The position numbers and the translations under genes were made by a program. Under the pieces are notes generated by a model. The model saw only the letters and a program-made list of their open reading frames with translations, had not been told where the DNA came from and searched no databases. A stretch of DNA of 64,000 nucleotides from positions 1,860,001 through 1,924,000 of the forward strand of contig NZ_QEES01000002.1 in assembly GCF_003115775.1 (NCBI RefSeq). Direction: 5' to 3'. This document shows, piece by piece, positions 53,255 through 63,062 of the stretch (position 1 is its first letter; each line of letters begins with the position of its first letter). Origin of the DNA: Cellulomonas sp. WB94. Its GTDB lineage: Bacteria > Actinomycetota > Actinomycetes > Actinomycetales > Cellulomonadaceae.

Positions 53255-53623
53255 ATGACCGTCACCGGACCCGACTTCATCGCCCTGCAGGTGCGCGACC
53301 TGGAACTCGCCGCTGCCTTCTACGAGGACCGCCTCGGCCTGCGCCGCGCTCCGTTCAGCCCGCCGCACGCGGTGGTCTTCGCCACGACACCCGTCCCCTT
53401 CGCGGTGCGCGACACGCTGCCCGACGTCGACCTGGACGCGGCCGGCCACCCCGGCCTCGGGGTGGCGTTGTGGCTGCACAGCACCGACGCGCAGGCCCTG
53501 CACGACTCGCTCGACGCCGCAGGGGTCCCGATCCTCACGCCGCCGTTCGACGGCCCCTTCGGGCGGACGTTCGCGTTCGCCGATCTCGACGGGTACGCCG
53601 TGACGATCCACGACAAGCAGTAG
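53255..53623 (+). CDS. VOC-family (glyoxalase/dioxygenase-like) protein
   Basis: 122 residues of the vicinal-oxygen-chelate fold: IALQVRDLELAAAFYEDRLG at the N-terminus, GVALWLHSTDAQALHDSL, and FGRTFAFADLDGYAVTIHD at the C-terminus. Members act in glyoxal or aromatic metabolism or as antibiotic-binding resistance proteins. It is paired with a divergent MarR regulator and twin operators, which suggests induction by a small toxic compound. GAGGAG precedes the ATG. Confidence 0.9.
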   Translation: MTVTGPDFIALQVRDLELAAAFYEDRLGLRRAPFSPPHAVVFATTPVPFAVRDTLPDVDLDAAGHPGLGVALWLHSTDAQALHDSLDAAGVPILTPPFDGPFGRTFAFADLDGYAVTIHDKQ

Positions 53624-53719
53624 GGCCCGTCGAAGTCCCGGATGGTTCGCGCGGCGGAGTGGTCGAGCTCCTTGCCGTCACGGTGGCACTCTGGTCCCGG
53701 CGTCGACAGGAAGGCTGAT

Positions 53720-54124
53720 ATGAGGGCACACGCGGTGGTCGCGGCCACGCTGCTCGTGGGCCTCCTGGCGGGGTGCTCCTCGAGCAGTCCGGGTCTGGAG
53801 GTGCTGCGCGCGGACCCGATGGCGACGGCGACGCCCGCGGGCCTCACGTCGCAGTCGGTGTCCGAGGACGCGGGCGGCGTCACCTTCGGGATCCGCCAGC
53901 CGTGCTCCCTGCTCCGCACCCTCCACCTCACAGACCCAGTGAGCGCCCTGGTCGAGCTCGACCAGGGCGCGCAGGACGCCGGGTGGGCAGCCCGAGCTCC
54001 ACTGGACCTCACGGTCACCCCGGCAGCAGCGTTCTACAAGCGCACAGTCGACGGGCGGCCGCTGGAGCTGACCCTGACGTGGGATGGCACGGACGAGGTG
54101 GTCCAGGACCTGAGCACTCCCTGA
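53720..54124 (+). CDS. Putative lipoprotein of unknown function
   Basis: 134 residues with a lipobox (LLAGC) after a short hydrophobic stretch, then a small domain with GGVTFGIRQPCSLLRTL and a C-terminal LELTLTWDGTDEVVQ. Family not recognised. AGGAAGG lies 6-7 nt before the ATG. A hairpin terminator follows 28 bp after the stop. Confidence 0.7.
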   Translation: MRAHAVVAATLLVGLLAGCSSSSPGLEVLRADPMATATPAGLTSQSVSEDAGGVTFGIRQPCSLLRTLHLTDPVSALVELDQGAQDAGWAARAPLDLTVTPAAAFYKRTVDGRPLELTLTWDGTDEVVQDLSTP

Positions 54125-54151
54125 CCAACCAGCGCGATCGGTGCTGGTGAG

Positions 54152-54181
54152 CGCGCGCCGTCGGGAGTCCGACGGCGCGCG
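54152..54181 (+). terminator. Hairpin terminator
   Basis: A perfect 13-bp stem (inner GCGCGCCGTCGG/CCGACGGCGCGC) with a GAGT loop. Confidence 0.85.
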
Positions 54182-54223
54182 TCGTCGGTCAAGTAGTGCT
54201 TCAGCTGTGTCGAGAGAGCAGGG

Positions 54224-54823
54224 GTGACCAGCACCCTCAGTGTCCGGACCGCAGTCGTCATGTCGGTGTCAGCGCTGCTCATCGCCCTGGGCGGATGCTC
54301 CACGAGCGGGTCGCCGGATGTCGCGTCGACCGGTGCGACCCCGGCGACCATTGCACCCTCGAGCGACGCCGCGCCCGCGGCCCCCCCGGGCGCAGCGGCG
54401 ACGGTGGCGCCGAGCACCTGCAACGCGCCGCCACCGCCGGGAGCGTCGGAGGCAGCACTGGCCTACCTGGCGGCCGTCGACGCTGCGACACCGGCGTGGC
54501 AAGCCCTCAGCACGACGTTGACCCACCAGGGCCAGGTCACCCACCGCGACGACCTGCTGACCCAGGTCAACGCCGACGCCCCGTTCCTGACGGCGCTCCG
54601 CGAGATCGACTTCCCGCCGGACGCAGCGCCGTACGCCGACAAGCTGGTCCTCGCGATCCAGGCCTACGACGACTTCCTCACGACGGCGTACGACACCGAG
54701 GGCTACCTCGCGAGTCACCCGGACGACGACAGCCGTCTCAACGAGACCCGCGCTCAGAGCTCGTCGCGGCTGCGGGACGTCCTCGGCGTGCAACCCTCGA
54801 ACTGCACCTTCAACCGGCCCTGA
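54224..54823 (+). CDS. Putative lipoprotein of unknown function
   Basis: A 199-residue protein: signal peptide with lipobox (IALGGC), a proline/alanine/threonine-rich linker of about 45 residues, then a helical domain (AALAYLAAVDAATPAWQALS, ADKLVLAIQAYDDFLTTAYD) ending with a cysteine (QPSNCTF) that may pair with the one at the domain's start (STCNAPPP). No family was recognised. Confidence 0.7.
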   Translation: MTSTLSVRTAVVMSVSALLIALGGCSTSGSPDVASTGATPATIAPSSDAAPAAPPGAAATVAPSTCNAPPPPGASEAALAYLAAVDAATPAWQALSTTLTHQGQVTHRDDLLTQVNADAPFLTALREIDFPPDAAPYADKLVLAIQAYDDFLTTAYDTEGYLASHPDDDSRLNETRAQSSSRLRDVLGVQPSNCTFNRP

Positions 54824-54881
54824 CAGCGGTCCACCGACACGTGGCATGACCGGCTGCGGGACCGTGTGCTTGCATCGGTCC

Positions 54882-55910
54882 ATGACATCGACGCGGGAGT
54901 CGACGACGGTCGAGCTGCGTCCCTTCGGCGACGACGACGTCGCACCGGCGGGGCTTCTGCTCGCCGCGCGTCACCGCGCCCACGTGCGCTCCCAGCCCCT
55001 TCTGGCGGCGTCGGGCACGGCCGGGGTGTCCGACGCGGACCCGACCGCCGGCGTCACCGAGGCCTCGCGTGCCGCCGCCCACGTCGCGGAGCTGTGGACG
55101 GCAGCAGGAGTGAACGGATGGGCGGCCGAGGGCGGCGACGGCCTGTGCGGCTATCTGATCGGGATGCCCCGCAGGGGCGCGGCGTGGGGCCCGAACATGT
55201 GGGTCGAGGCCGCGGGCCACGCCGTCACGTCGACCGACCTCGTCGCGCCGCTGTACGCCCGGGCGTCGGAGAGCTGGGTGGCCGACGGGATCGTGGCGCA
55301 CTACGCCGTCGTCCCCGCTCACGACCGCACGGTCCTCGACGAGTGGGCGGCGCTCGGCTTCGGAGGCCAGCACGTCCACGGGATCCGCAGCGTCGACCCC
55401 GGCCTCGACCCGGTGCCGGCGTCCGGCGTCGAGGTGCGGCGAGCTCGCTCCGACGACGCCGACGCGCTCGCGGAGCTCGACCTCGTGCCGGCCGAGCATC
55501 AGTCCCGCTCGCCGGTGTTCTCCGCCGCGCCGGTGCCGGACCGCGCCGAGCTGCGTGCCGAATGGGCAACCGGCTGGGCCGACGAGCGGTACCCGACGTT
55601 CGTCGCTGTCCGAGACGGCGTCGTGGTCGGTGCGACGACCTGCTGCTTGCTGGTCGAGTCGAGCATGCACCTCGGGCCTGCGCGGCCGGACGGTGCGGCC
55701 TTCCTCGGTTTCGCCGCGGTGCTCCCCGCGCATCGTGGTCACGGCGTGGCGAGGTCGCTCATCGCGGCGGTCCTCGACTGGTCACGACGCCAGGGCTGCT
55801 CGTCGCTCGTGATCGACTGGCGGAGCACCAACCGCGAGTCGTCACGGACCTGGCGTGCGCTCGGCTTCAGCGAGACCTTCCGGCGGCTGCACCGCCACGT
55901 CGCCTACTGA
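54882..55910 (+). CDS. GNAT-family acetyltransferase with two GNAT-like halves
   Basis: A 342-residue protein. The C-terminal half has the acetyl-CoA-binding pattern AAVLPAHRGHGVARSLIAAV followed by LVIDWRSTNRESSRTWRALG. The N-terminal half (LRPFGDDDVAPAGLLLAARH, then YAVVPAHDRTVLDEWAALGF) looks like a degenerate second GNAT. Substrate unknown. ATG 54882 was chosen because the upstream 12 codons from 54846 look non-conserved. A bulged inverted repeat at 55940-55999 downstream may be a terminator. Confidence 0.85.
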   Translation: MTSTRESTTVELRPFGDDDVAPAGLLLAARHRAHVRSQPLLAASGTAGVSDADPTAGVTEASRAAAHVAELWTAAGVNGWAAEGGDGLCGYLIGMPRRGAAWGPNMWVEAAGHAVTSTDLVAPLYARASESWVADGIVAHYAVVPAHDRTVLDEWAALGFGGQHVHGIRSVDPGLDPVPASGVEVRRARSDDADALAELDLVPAEHQSRSPVFSAAPVPDRAELRAEWATGWADERYPTFVAVRDGVVVGATTCCLLVESSMHLGPARPDGAAFLGFAAVLPAHRGHGVARSLIAAVLDWSRRQGCSSLVIDWRSTNRESSRTWRALGFSETFRRLHRHVAY

Positions 55911-55939
55911 CCAGGAGGGGCGCGGCTGCACGTCGTGCG

Positions 55940-55999
55940 GTGATCTCCGGGCTGGCCTTGGCACGTGTACCGGCAGACTCACGGATGGCCAGAGATCAC
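55940..55999. terminator. Possible bulged hairpin after the acetyltransferase gene
   Basis: GTGATCTC plus TGGCC on the left pairs with GGCCA plus GAGATCAC on the right, with a 5-nt bulge and a 29-nt loop. The loop is long for a terminator, so this is weak. Confidence 0.3.
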
Positions 56000-56096
56000 G
56001 CCGCCCACGGTTCCCCCGAAGCCGAAGTTCGGAGAAGGCCAGGGGGGCGGCAATCGGAACGGCCCTGGCGTGGGCGGTGCGGCCTAGCCTGGCTGC

Positions 56097-56828
56097 ATGC
56101 GACGCTTCGACGACGAGGACCTGACCGGCGCAGAGTTCCGCGAATGCATCCTGAGTAGAGCGCGCATGGTCGGGGTGGTCATGCAGGACGCCGAGATCGA
56201 CGGCCTGGTCACCAATCTCGTGGTCAACGGGGTCGAGGTGATGACGTACGTCGAGGCGGAGCTCGACCGCCGCCACCCGGTACGGCTGCTGATCCGCTCC
56301 GATCAGCCGGACGACCTGCGAGAGGCCTGGCGGCAGCTGCGGGAGGCTTGGGCGACGACCACCGAACGAGTCCGGTCCATGCCCGAGAACAGCGGACATC
56401 ACGGCGTCGACGGCGAGTGGTCGATGGTCGAAACCCTGCGTCACCTGGTCTTCGTGCACGACTCCTGGTTCCGACGCTGCGTGCTCGGGCTCACCGAGCC
56501 GTTCACGGCCATGGGACTAGGCCCATCGTTCGTCATGAACCAGGAGGAGAGCGGGCTCGACTCGTCCGCCCGACCGAGCCTCGACGAGGTGCTCGCCGTA
56601 CGAGTCCGGAAAGCTTCGGAGATCGAGACGTGGCTGGCCGAGGTCACGCCTGATCAGCTCGCGCAGACCGCGCCGGTCCCCGACGATGACAGATGGCCCC
56701 CGTACGCCAAGGGGCGGACAGTGCGGCAATGCCTAGGCACCGTGCTCAACGAGGAATGGGCTCACCACGGGTTCTGCCAACGTGACCTGGACAAGCTGTC
56801 GCGTCAGAATTCGCCGCAGGATTCATGA
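56097..56828 (+). CDS. DinB-family protein with an N-terminal pentapeptide-like segment
   Basis: A 243-residue protein. The first 35 residues (LTGAEFRECILSRARMVGVV) look like pentapeptide repeats. Then a DinB-like four-helix domain follows with WSMVETLRHLVFVHDSWF and NEEWAHHGFCQRDLD, which supply the usual metal-binding histidines. The function is unknown. TAGCCT is exactly 6 nt before the ATG without a Shine-Dalgarno. Confidence 0.85.
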   Translation: MRRFDDEDLTGAEFRECILSRARMVGVVMQDAEIDGLVTNLVVNGVEVMTYVEAELDRRHPVRLLIRSDQPDDLREAWRQLREAWATTTERVRSMPENSGHHGVDGEWSMVETLRHLVFVHDSWFRRCVLGLTEPFTAMGLGPSFVMNQEESGLDSSARPSLDEVLAVRVRKASEIETWLAEVTPDQLAQTAPVPDDDRWPPYAKGRTVRQCLGTVLNEEWAHHGFCQRDLDKLSRQNSPQDS

Positions 56829-56879
56829 GCGAACTCTGAGCCCAGTGATCTGGCCTCGAAAGCTGGCTAGCGTGGCGGC

Positions 56880-57137
56880 ATGGCGAACGCAGCGACGTCG
56901 AGGGCTCGCGGGTTGTGGCTGAGCGCGGCCGTCATCGTGGCGGTCGTCGTCCCGCTGCTGGTCTTCGGCTTCCGCTCCGGCGAGTGCTTCGACTCCGTGT
57001 CGGCGGCTGCGAGCTACTGCACGTCGGGCCCGGCCGTCGGTATCGGCGGCGCGGTGCTGCTGTGCCTCGGAGGAGCGCTCTTCGTCGTGTACGCGCTGGG
57101 TCGTGCGCTGGGCGGTCGCGGTCGCACGTCGGCCTGA
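56880..57137 (+). CDS. Small two-transmembrane protein
   Basis: 85 residues with two hydrophobic segments (LSAAVIVAVVVPLLVFGF and VGIGGAVLLCLGGALFVVYA) and a pair of cysteines (GECFDSV, SYCTSG) in the loop between them. No family was recognised. TAGCGT is exactly 6 nt before the ATG, leaderless in appearance. Confidence 0.7.
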   Translation: MANAATSRARGLWLSAAVIVAVVVPLLVFGFRSGECFDSVSAAASYCTSGPAVGIGGAVLLCLGGALFVVYALGRALGGRGRTSA

Positions 57138-57258
57138 GGGTGGGCCGGAACCATGTACCCCGTCGGCACGGCTCCGCTAGCGTGATCAGCGCTGATCCAC
57201 GATGCTCGGCACGCAGTGACACCACGGGCCGCAGCAGTCGCCATCTCGACCGAGGGAC

Positions 57259-57600
57259 GTGCGCACGCAGATGGACACCCAGACCCCGGCCCGTCCGTTC
57301 GTTCGGTCCGCGCCTCTCGTCGCCTCCGGGTTGGCGCTGCTCGGCGTCGGGTACGGCGCGTTCCAGTACGGGCTGACGGAGTACCTCGGCGGGTTCCGCT
57401 CCGGCTCCGGCCGCTTCGGGTTCCTGCAGAACAGCTCGCTCGCCGAGGCTGCGCTGATCCTCGGGGCGCTGATGTGTCTCGTCGGGTTCGTGGCCCTCGT
57501 CGTCGGCGCGTACCGCCTGGCGAGCAACGTGGACGCCGCGGTGCAGGGGCTCGGTCGCGCGCCTGAGCCGTCGTCGGCCCTCGATGTCAGCCCGGTCTAG
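57259..57600 (+). CDS. Small two-transmembrane protein
   Basis: 113 residues with hydrophobic segments APLVASGLALLGVGYGAF and LILGALMCLVGFVALVVGAY separated by a glycine-rich loop. No family was recognised. The GTG at 57259 has GAGGGA close upstream; an ATG at 57271 is the alternative. It ends 12 bp before the exonuclease gene. Confidence 0.65.
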   Translation: MRTQMDTQTPARPFVRSAPLVASGLALLGVGYGAFQYGLTEYLGGFRSGSGRFGFLQNSSLAEAALILGALMCLVGFVALVVGAYRLASNVDAAVQGLGRAPEPSSALDVSPV

Positions 57601-57612
57601 CAGGCTGTTCCC

Positions 57613-58575
57613 ATGACGGCGCCCCGCGACAAGCTGCTGCTGCTCGACACCGCCTCGCTGTACTTCCGGGCGTTCTTCGGGGTCCCCGACTCGGTGCGGG
57701 CGCCCGACGGCGCACCGGTCAACGCGGTGCGCGGGCTGCTCGACATGATCGCGCGGCTCGTCGTCGACCACCGGCCGACGCGCCTCGTGGCCTGCTGGGA
57801 CGACGACTGGCGGCCGGCGTTCCGGGTCGCGGCGATCCCGTCGTACAAGGCGCACCGCGTCGCGCGCGAGGTGCCGGGGACGACGGGTGAGGAGGAGGTG
57901 CCGCCTGCGCTCGCGGCGCAGGTCCCCGTGATCGTCGAGGTGCTCGCGGCGCTCGGCATCGCGCGGGTCGGCGTGCCGGGGTACGAGGCCGACGACGTGA
58001 TCGGCACGCTCGTGGCCCGCGAGGTGGCGCGTCCGGCGGCGCAACGCGCGGCGGTCGGTGTCGTGACGGGGGACCGTGACCTGTTCCAGCTCGTGGACGA
58101 CGCCGCGGGGGTGCGCGTCCTGTATCCCGTGAAGGGCGTCAAGGACCTCACCGTCATCGACCAGGCGGCGCTCGCTGAGAAGTACTCGGTCGCGTCCGGG
58201 CAGGCGTACGCGGACATGGCGGTGCTGCGCGGCGACCCGAGCGACGGCCTGCCGGGGGTCGTGGGGATCGGCGAGAAGACGGCGGCCGCGCTCATCCACC
58301 GGTACGGCGACCTCGCGGGTGTGCTCGCGGCGCGCGACGCCCATGACCGCGGGCTGACGGCGACGCAGCGGCAGCGGCTGCACGACGCGGCGGCGTACCT
58401 GGAGGTGGCGCCGATGGTCGTGCGGGTCGCGCCCGACGCTCCGATCGGCGACGTCCACGACGCGCTGCCGCACCAGCCTGCGGACCCGGCGGCGCTGGGC
58501 GCGCTCGTCGCGCGGTGGGGGATCGCGTCGAGCGTCAACCGCGTGCTCGAGGCGCTCGAGGTCCCGCGAGCCTGA
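57613..58575 (+). CDS. Stand-alone 5'-3' exonuclease (DNA polymerase I N-terminal type)
   Basis: A 320-residue member of the FEN/5'-nuclease family without a polymerase domain. The metal-binding aspartates are in LLLLDTASLYFRAF, GYEADDVIGTL and VVTGDRDLFQLVDD, and the helix-hairpin-helix is GDPSDGLPGVVGIGEKTAAA. It may help remove RNA primers or repair flaps. Many actinobacteria carry such a protein besides full-length PolA. A terminator hairpin follows. Confidence 0.93.
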   Translation: MTAPRDKLLLLDTASLYFRAFFGVPDSVRAPDGAPVNAVRGLLDMIARLVVDHRPTRLVACWDDDWRPAFRVAAIPSYKAHRVAREVPGTTGEEEVPPALAAQVPVIVEVLAALGIARVGVPGYEADDVIGTLVAREVARPAAQRAAVGVVTGDRDLFQLVDDAAGVRVLYPVKGVKDLTVIDQAALAEKYSVASGQAYADMAVLRGDPSDGLPGVVGIGEKTAAALIHRYGDLAGVLAARDAHDRGLTATQRQRLHDAAAYLEVAPMVVRVAPDAPIGDVHDALPHQPADPAALGALVARWGIASSVNRVLEALEVPRA

Positions 58576-58627
58576 GCCCCGGGCGGTTCCCGAACCGCTC
58601 CCCACGGCCTCGCACGGTCCGAACGCA

Positions 58628-58664
58628 CGCGAGGGACGCGGCCTGCACGGCCACGCCCCTCGCG
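58628..58664. terminator. Hairpin between the convergent exonuclease and subtilase genes
   Basis: A 16-bp stem with two imperfect positions (CGCGAGGGACGCGGCC and GGCCACGCCCCTCGCG) and a 5-nt loop. Confidence 0.8.
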
Positions 58665-58699
58665 TCTGCTCGACCCCGATCACCGGGGTCGAACCGACC

Positions 58700-61600
58700 T
58701 CACCCCACCCGGATCGTCCCGACGGCCACAGCCGGCGCGTACCCGGTGCTGCCCGAGTACAGGGCGGTCACGAGCGTCGTGCTCGACAGCCGGGGGAGCG
58801 TCACGCTCGCCGTGCCGTCCGCCGCGAGCGCGACGGAGGGCAGCGACCGTAGCCCCGCGACGATCGTGACGCGACCGGTCGTGACCGGGGACCCGTCGGG
58901 ACCCTTGGCCGTGACCGTGACGACCGGCGTGGAGCCGCGCGGGACGGACCACGCACCGGTGCTCAACGTCAGCGTGACCTTCGCGGGCGTCACCCGGTAG
59001 GTGCGCTGCGAGGTCACGCCGTCGACGTCCGCGCTGCCCGCGTACACGGCGGTCAGCTGGTGGGAGCCGACCGCGAGCGTCATGGGCAGGGCGATCGTCG
59101 CCGTCCCGGTCAGGCCGTCGACGACGAGCTCACCGGAGCCCAGCACGGTGCCGCGCTCGCGGATCTCGACGGTCCCGGTCGGGGCCGCCGTCCGGCCCGT
59201 GACGGCCACCGTCGCGGTTGTCGCGGTCCCGTACGGCGCCGAGCTCTGCGACAGCGTGAACGACATCCGGGAGCCGGACTTGGCGATCTTGACGGTCACC
59301 ACCGGTGACGTCGAGGCCGCGTACGCCCCCGTGTCGGGGACGTAGACGGCGCTCAGGGCGTGCGTTCCCGCCCCGAGACGTGCCGTCGCGGTTGCCGTCC
59401 CGCCTGCCAGCGCCGCCGTGGCGAGCTCCGTCTGGCCGTCGAGGAACCGGACGGTGCCCGTCGCCGCGGCGGGGGAGACGGTGGCCGTGAGCGTGAGCTC
59501 GGCGCCCGCGTGCTTGTCACCGGTGACCTTGAGGGCCGTGGTGGTCGGCGTCGCGGGTGGGACGGTGACGTCGACGACCTGGGCGCGGGTCGTCGTGGTG
59601 GCGTTGTGGCTGTGCAGCACGAGCAGCTGCGGGGTCGGCGCCGTCGTGGTGGAGCGGTGCACCGTCAGGGTCGCAGCGGCAGCACCGGTGGCCCAGAGCG
59701 AGTCCACCGAGCCGTTGTCGAACCAGTACGGCGGTGTGAACGGGTCGACGGTGAACGCGTCGACGGCGTCCACCTCGCCGCTCGGGTCGGACGCGTACGG
59801 GGTGTACGTCCACACGTGCAGCGTGGGCGTGGTCCCGGGCGCGACCCCGAGCGCGGAGAGACTCAGGGGGACGACGAGGACGTTGTTGTCGAACACCGTC
59901 GTGTCCACGTCCCCGAAGTACCCGTTGATCGGCTCGGCATCCAGGACGTCGCCGGTGTTCCAGTCGTAGGTGATCTGGACCGTGACGTCAACCGCGTCGT
60001 TGAGCTTCTGGACCACCGTCTGGGCGTCCCAGGTGCCGTCGCCGTCGAGGTCGATGTCGATGACCGGCTTCACGGACTGACCCAGGCTGGCCCACTCGCC
60101 GTCGGTCGCGATGCCGACCCCGAGGTACCCGTCCGCCGGGTCGAGGCCCGCCGCCGCACGCTGTGGTGCGGTCGAGGACCAGCCGACGTACCGGAGGTCT
60201 CCGGCGGCGATCGACGAGTCCGACGTGACGAGCCCCGGGACCGTCTCGAGCTTCGGGCTCGTGGCGGCGAGCTGGAGCGGCGCGACGAGCGAGTCCCAGC
60301 CGCCCGAGGCGACCCCGCGACCGGCGAGCGTGAGCGCCGCCGAGGTGGCACCCGCGTCCGCGAAGGCCACGGGACCCGCCGACAGGTCGCTGACGAGCCT
60401 CGCCGCTGCCTGGACCGGGACCCGCAGGTGCGTGTCACCGGACGTGAGCACGAGCCGGCCCGAGATGCTCGCGACGTACTCGCGCGGCAGGCCGCCCTGC
60501 GTCGCGCTCGACGTGACGTCGAGGGTGCGCGCGAGGGTCGCCGGGTCGGCCGTGAGCGTGACGGTCACGAGCCGGGACTGACCGGCCGGGACCGTGATGG
60601 AGGCCGGCGACGTCGTGATCGAAGCGCCGCCCTCGGTCGTGGCTGCGGCGTAGGACGTCGCATACGTCGTCGAGGACGAGCCCGTGTTCTTGACGGTGAC
60701 CGTCTTGCGCTGGACGACCGTCGCGGCGGCGACGTCCACGACGCCGAACGTCACCGACACCAGGTTGGCGTCGTCGCTGGCGAACGCCAGGGTCGAGTTG
60801 TTGACCGCGTCGAGGGCATCGACGCGACCGGACCCGACCCGGCCCGGGCCGTACACGTCGCCGGTCTGGTGCGCACCGGTGAACACGTCGTGCGTCGCGG
60901 TGTTCATGACGGCCGCCTTGACCTCGACCGCCGACCAGCCGGGGTGTGCGCCCCGGACGAGCGCGGCGATGCCGGCGACGTGCGGGGTGGCCATCGACGT
61001 CCCGGACAGGCCCTGGGCCTCAGTTCCCGTGCCCGACGCGGCGGAGTAGATGCCGGTGCCGGGTGCGGCGACGTCAGGCTTGACGATGCCGAGCGAGCCG
61101 TGGACGCCGCGGGACGAGCTCGGGTTGAGCGCGTCGCCGACCTCGTTGGCGATGACCGTCGCCGCGAGCGACGGGCCGATGTGCACCGCCAGGCTGTTGG
61201 TGCGGATGGCCGGCAGGAGCGCCGCGGTCGACACCGCAGTCATCTGCGCCCCGGGGATGGCAGCGTTGCCCGCGATCCCGCCGGGGAACACCGTGCTCGT
61301 GGTGCCGATGAGGACGCCGATCGCGCCGGCCGCCGCGGCGTTGTTGAAGCGCGTCGCGCTGCCGCACGCCCGGGTCGCGTCGTCGTCGTCCCACCACAGG
61401 TAGACGATCTTGCCGGTGATGGCGGCGGCGGACGTGGCGAGCGACGTGCAGCCGCTGACCCGCTCGCCGAGGAAGACGACCGGTGCGGTGACGTCCGCCG
61501 TGCCGGTGTAGCTGACGCTGTTCTGGCCCGAGTAGGTGCCGACGAGGGCCGGGTCGGCCGCGGCGGTGACCTCGATGCCGTCGTACGTCTGCGGGTCGCC

Positions 61601-62857
61601 GACCGAGTTCGCGACGGTCAGCGCGGAGCGCGCGTCGCCGGGCGCCCCGCCGATGTCGGTGATGTCGCCGGCGTTGCCCGACGCGAGCACGGCGAGCGTG
61701 CCGAGCTCGGCGAGGCGGTCGACGAGCAGGTTGTCGGGGTCGTCGGCGGGGGAGCCGTCCGAGCCGAGCGAGAGGTTGACGACGTCGAGGTGGTCGTTGA
61801 AGTCGCCGTCACCGTTGGGGTCGGCGGCCCAGTCGAGCGCCTGGCCCGTGAGGTTCGTCGACCCGCCGATGTCACCGAAGACCTTGAGCGCGTAGATGCC
61901 CGCGCCGGGCGCCGAGCCCGGGCCGACCGTCCAGCCGGACAGGTCGGTCAGGCTCGCGTAGTCGCCGCGGAACGTGGTGCCGTCGGCCTGGACGCCGAAG
62001 CCCGCAGCGGTCGCGGAGACGTGCGTGCCGTGGCCCGAGTTGGGGCTCGTGGAGAGCGAGTCGATGGGGTTGTCGTCCGGGGCCGGGACCTGCGTGGCGC
62101 CAGGGAGGGTGGACGCAGGGTCGGCGTCGTACAGCGGACCGGCGAAGTCGTAGCCGCCGAGGAACTTGGCCGCGTCGTAGGTGTCGGCCGGGATCGGTCC
62201 CGTGCCGTCGGTGCCGTACGCCGCTGCGTAGGCGGCCGCGGTGCCGGGGCCGCCGAACGCCGCGTGCGTGTAGTCGAGGCCGGTGTCGATGACGCCGATG
62301 CGCACGCCGGTGCCGATCTGGCCGGTGCTCTGCCACGTGGCGAGCGCGCGCGTGAACGCGTCGGTGCTCTTGTTGTCGGGCGTCTTGGGCACGACGCGGT
62401 ACAGCGCGACGACGTCGGGGTTCGAGGCGAGCGCGCGGATCTTCGCGGCGTCGCCCGTGACGATCGTCGCGGAGACGAGGTTGCTCAGGGTCGCGATGCG
62501 CTGCGGTGCGGGGGTCGCGCTGCGCGCGGTGGCCTGGTCGGGGACGACGGCCGCCGCCTGCTGCTCGACGGCGTCGGTCGCTGCCCGGACGGCGGCCGCG
62601 TCACCGCCCTTGTCGGCGACGTCGAGGCCCGAGGGAGCCTTGAGCTGGACGAACGCGGTGACGGTCCCGGTGGCCTTCTCGAGGGCCGGGGCGACCCGCC
62701 CGTGCTGCAGGTCCTTGCCGGAGACGACTGGCCCGCCGGGGGACCCGGGGTCGGGCGACCTGTGGTTGGCGGCGCCCGCGGCGCCCACTCCGACCATGGC
62801 GGTGCTCACAGCGAGCGCGAGGGTGGTCAGGGCGGCGAGCAGCGGTCGACGCTTCAT
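58700..62857 (-). CDS. Large secreted subtilisin-family (S8) serine protease with PA and Ig-like domains
   Basis: A 1,385-residue exported protease. After a signal peptide (MKRRPLLAALTTLALAVS...) and an inhibitor-like prodomain come the catalytic residues D191 (IGVIDTGLDYTHA), H276 (SGHGTHVSA) and S621 (GLSGTSMATPHVAG). A PA domain is inserted between H and S (about 440-570). The C-terminal 600 residues hold a fibronectin-like domain and at least three bacterial Ig-like repeats (TGTVRFLDGQTELATAALAG, TGTVEIRERGTVLG). GGAG is 8 nt before the ATG. No sortase motif was seen, so it is probably released or wall-bound non-covalently. Confidence 0.95.
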   Translation of the reverse strand: MKRRPLLAALTTLALAVSTAMVGVGAAGAANHRSPDPGSPGGPVVSGKDLQHGRVAPALEKATGTVTAFVQLKAPSGLDVADKGGDAAAVRAATDAVEQQAAAVVPDQATARSATPAPQRIATLSNLVSATIVTGDAAKIRALASNPDVVALYRVVPKTPDNKSTDAFTRALATWQSTGQIGTGVRIGVIDTGLDYTHAAFGGPGTAAAYAAAYGTDGTGPIPADTYDAAKFLGGYDFAGPLYDADPASTLPGATQVPAPDDNPIDSLSTSPNSGHGTHVSATAAGFGVQADGTTFRGDYASLTDLSGWTVGPGSAPGAGIYALKVFGDIGGSTNLTGQALDWAADPNGDGDFNDHLDVVNLSLGSDGSPADDPDNLLVDRLAELGTLAVLASGNAGDITDIGGAPGDARSALTVANSVGDPQTYDGIEVTAAADPALVGTYSGQNSVSYTGTADVTAPVVFLGERVSGCTSLATSAAAITGKIVYLWWDDDDATRACGSATRFNNAAAAGAIGVLIGTTSTVFPGGIAGNAAIPGAQMTAVSTAALLPAIRTNSLAVHIGPSLAATVIANEVGDALNPSSSRGVHGSLGIVKPDVAAPGTGIYSAASGTGTEAQGLSGTSMATPHVAGIAALVRGAHPGWSAVEVKAAVMNTATHDVFTGAHQTGDVYGPGRVGSGRVDALDAVNNSTLAFASDDANLVSVTFGVVDVAAATVVQRKTVTVKNTGSSSTTYATSYAAATTEGGASITTSPASITVPAGQSRLVTVTLTADPATLARTLDVTSSATQGGLPREYVASISGRLVLTSGDTHLRVPVQAAARLVSDLSAGPVAFADAGATSAALTLAGRGVASGGWDSLVAPLQLAATSPKLETVPGLVTSDSSIAAGDLRYVGWSSTAPQRAAAGLDPADGYLGVGIATDGEWASLGQSVKPVIDIDLDGDGTWDAQTVVQKLNDAVDVTVQITYDWNTGDVLDAEPINGYFGDVDTTVFDNNVLVVPLSLSALGVAPGTTPTLHVWTYTPYASDPSGEVDAVDAFTVDPFTPPYWFDNGSVDSLWATGAAAATLTVHRSTTTAPTPQLLVLHSHNATTTTRAQVVDVTVPPATPTTTALKVTGDKHAGAELTLTATVSPAAATGTVRFLDGQTELATAALAGGTATATARLGAGTHALSAVYVPDTGAYAASTSPVVTVKIAKSGSRMSFTLSQSSAPYGTATTATVAVTGRTAAPTGTVEIRERGTVLGSGELVVDGLTGTATIALPMTLAVGSHQLTAVYAGSADVDGVTSQRTYRVTPAKVTLTLSTGAWSVPRGSTPVVTVTAKGPDGSPVTTGRVTIVAGLRSLPSVALAADGTASVTLPRLSSTTLVTALYSGSTGYAPAVAVGTIRVG

Positions 62858-63062
62858 AGCGCACTCCAGGTCAGCCGGACGGATGGAGACAGAAGTGCCG
62901 TGACACGTGACGTGACTGCCGGTCATGCGCGACGACTCCCCAGGGCACCGTACTGAGGATTGGGCGATTCGTCACGCATTCGTCGGGATCTGCCGTACCG
63001 GCCGGTAGCTCCCGCGGGGAACGGGTCGGTGCAGGTCAGCGCGGGTGCGCGCCTGGAGCCAG

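Noticed and set aside
59360-62956. A 1,198-codon + strand frame
   Set aside because: It is antisense to the subtilase with its complete D/H/S triad.
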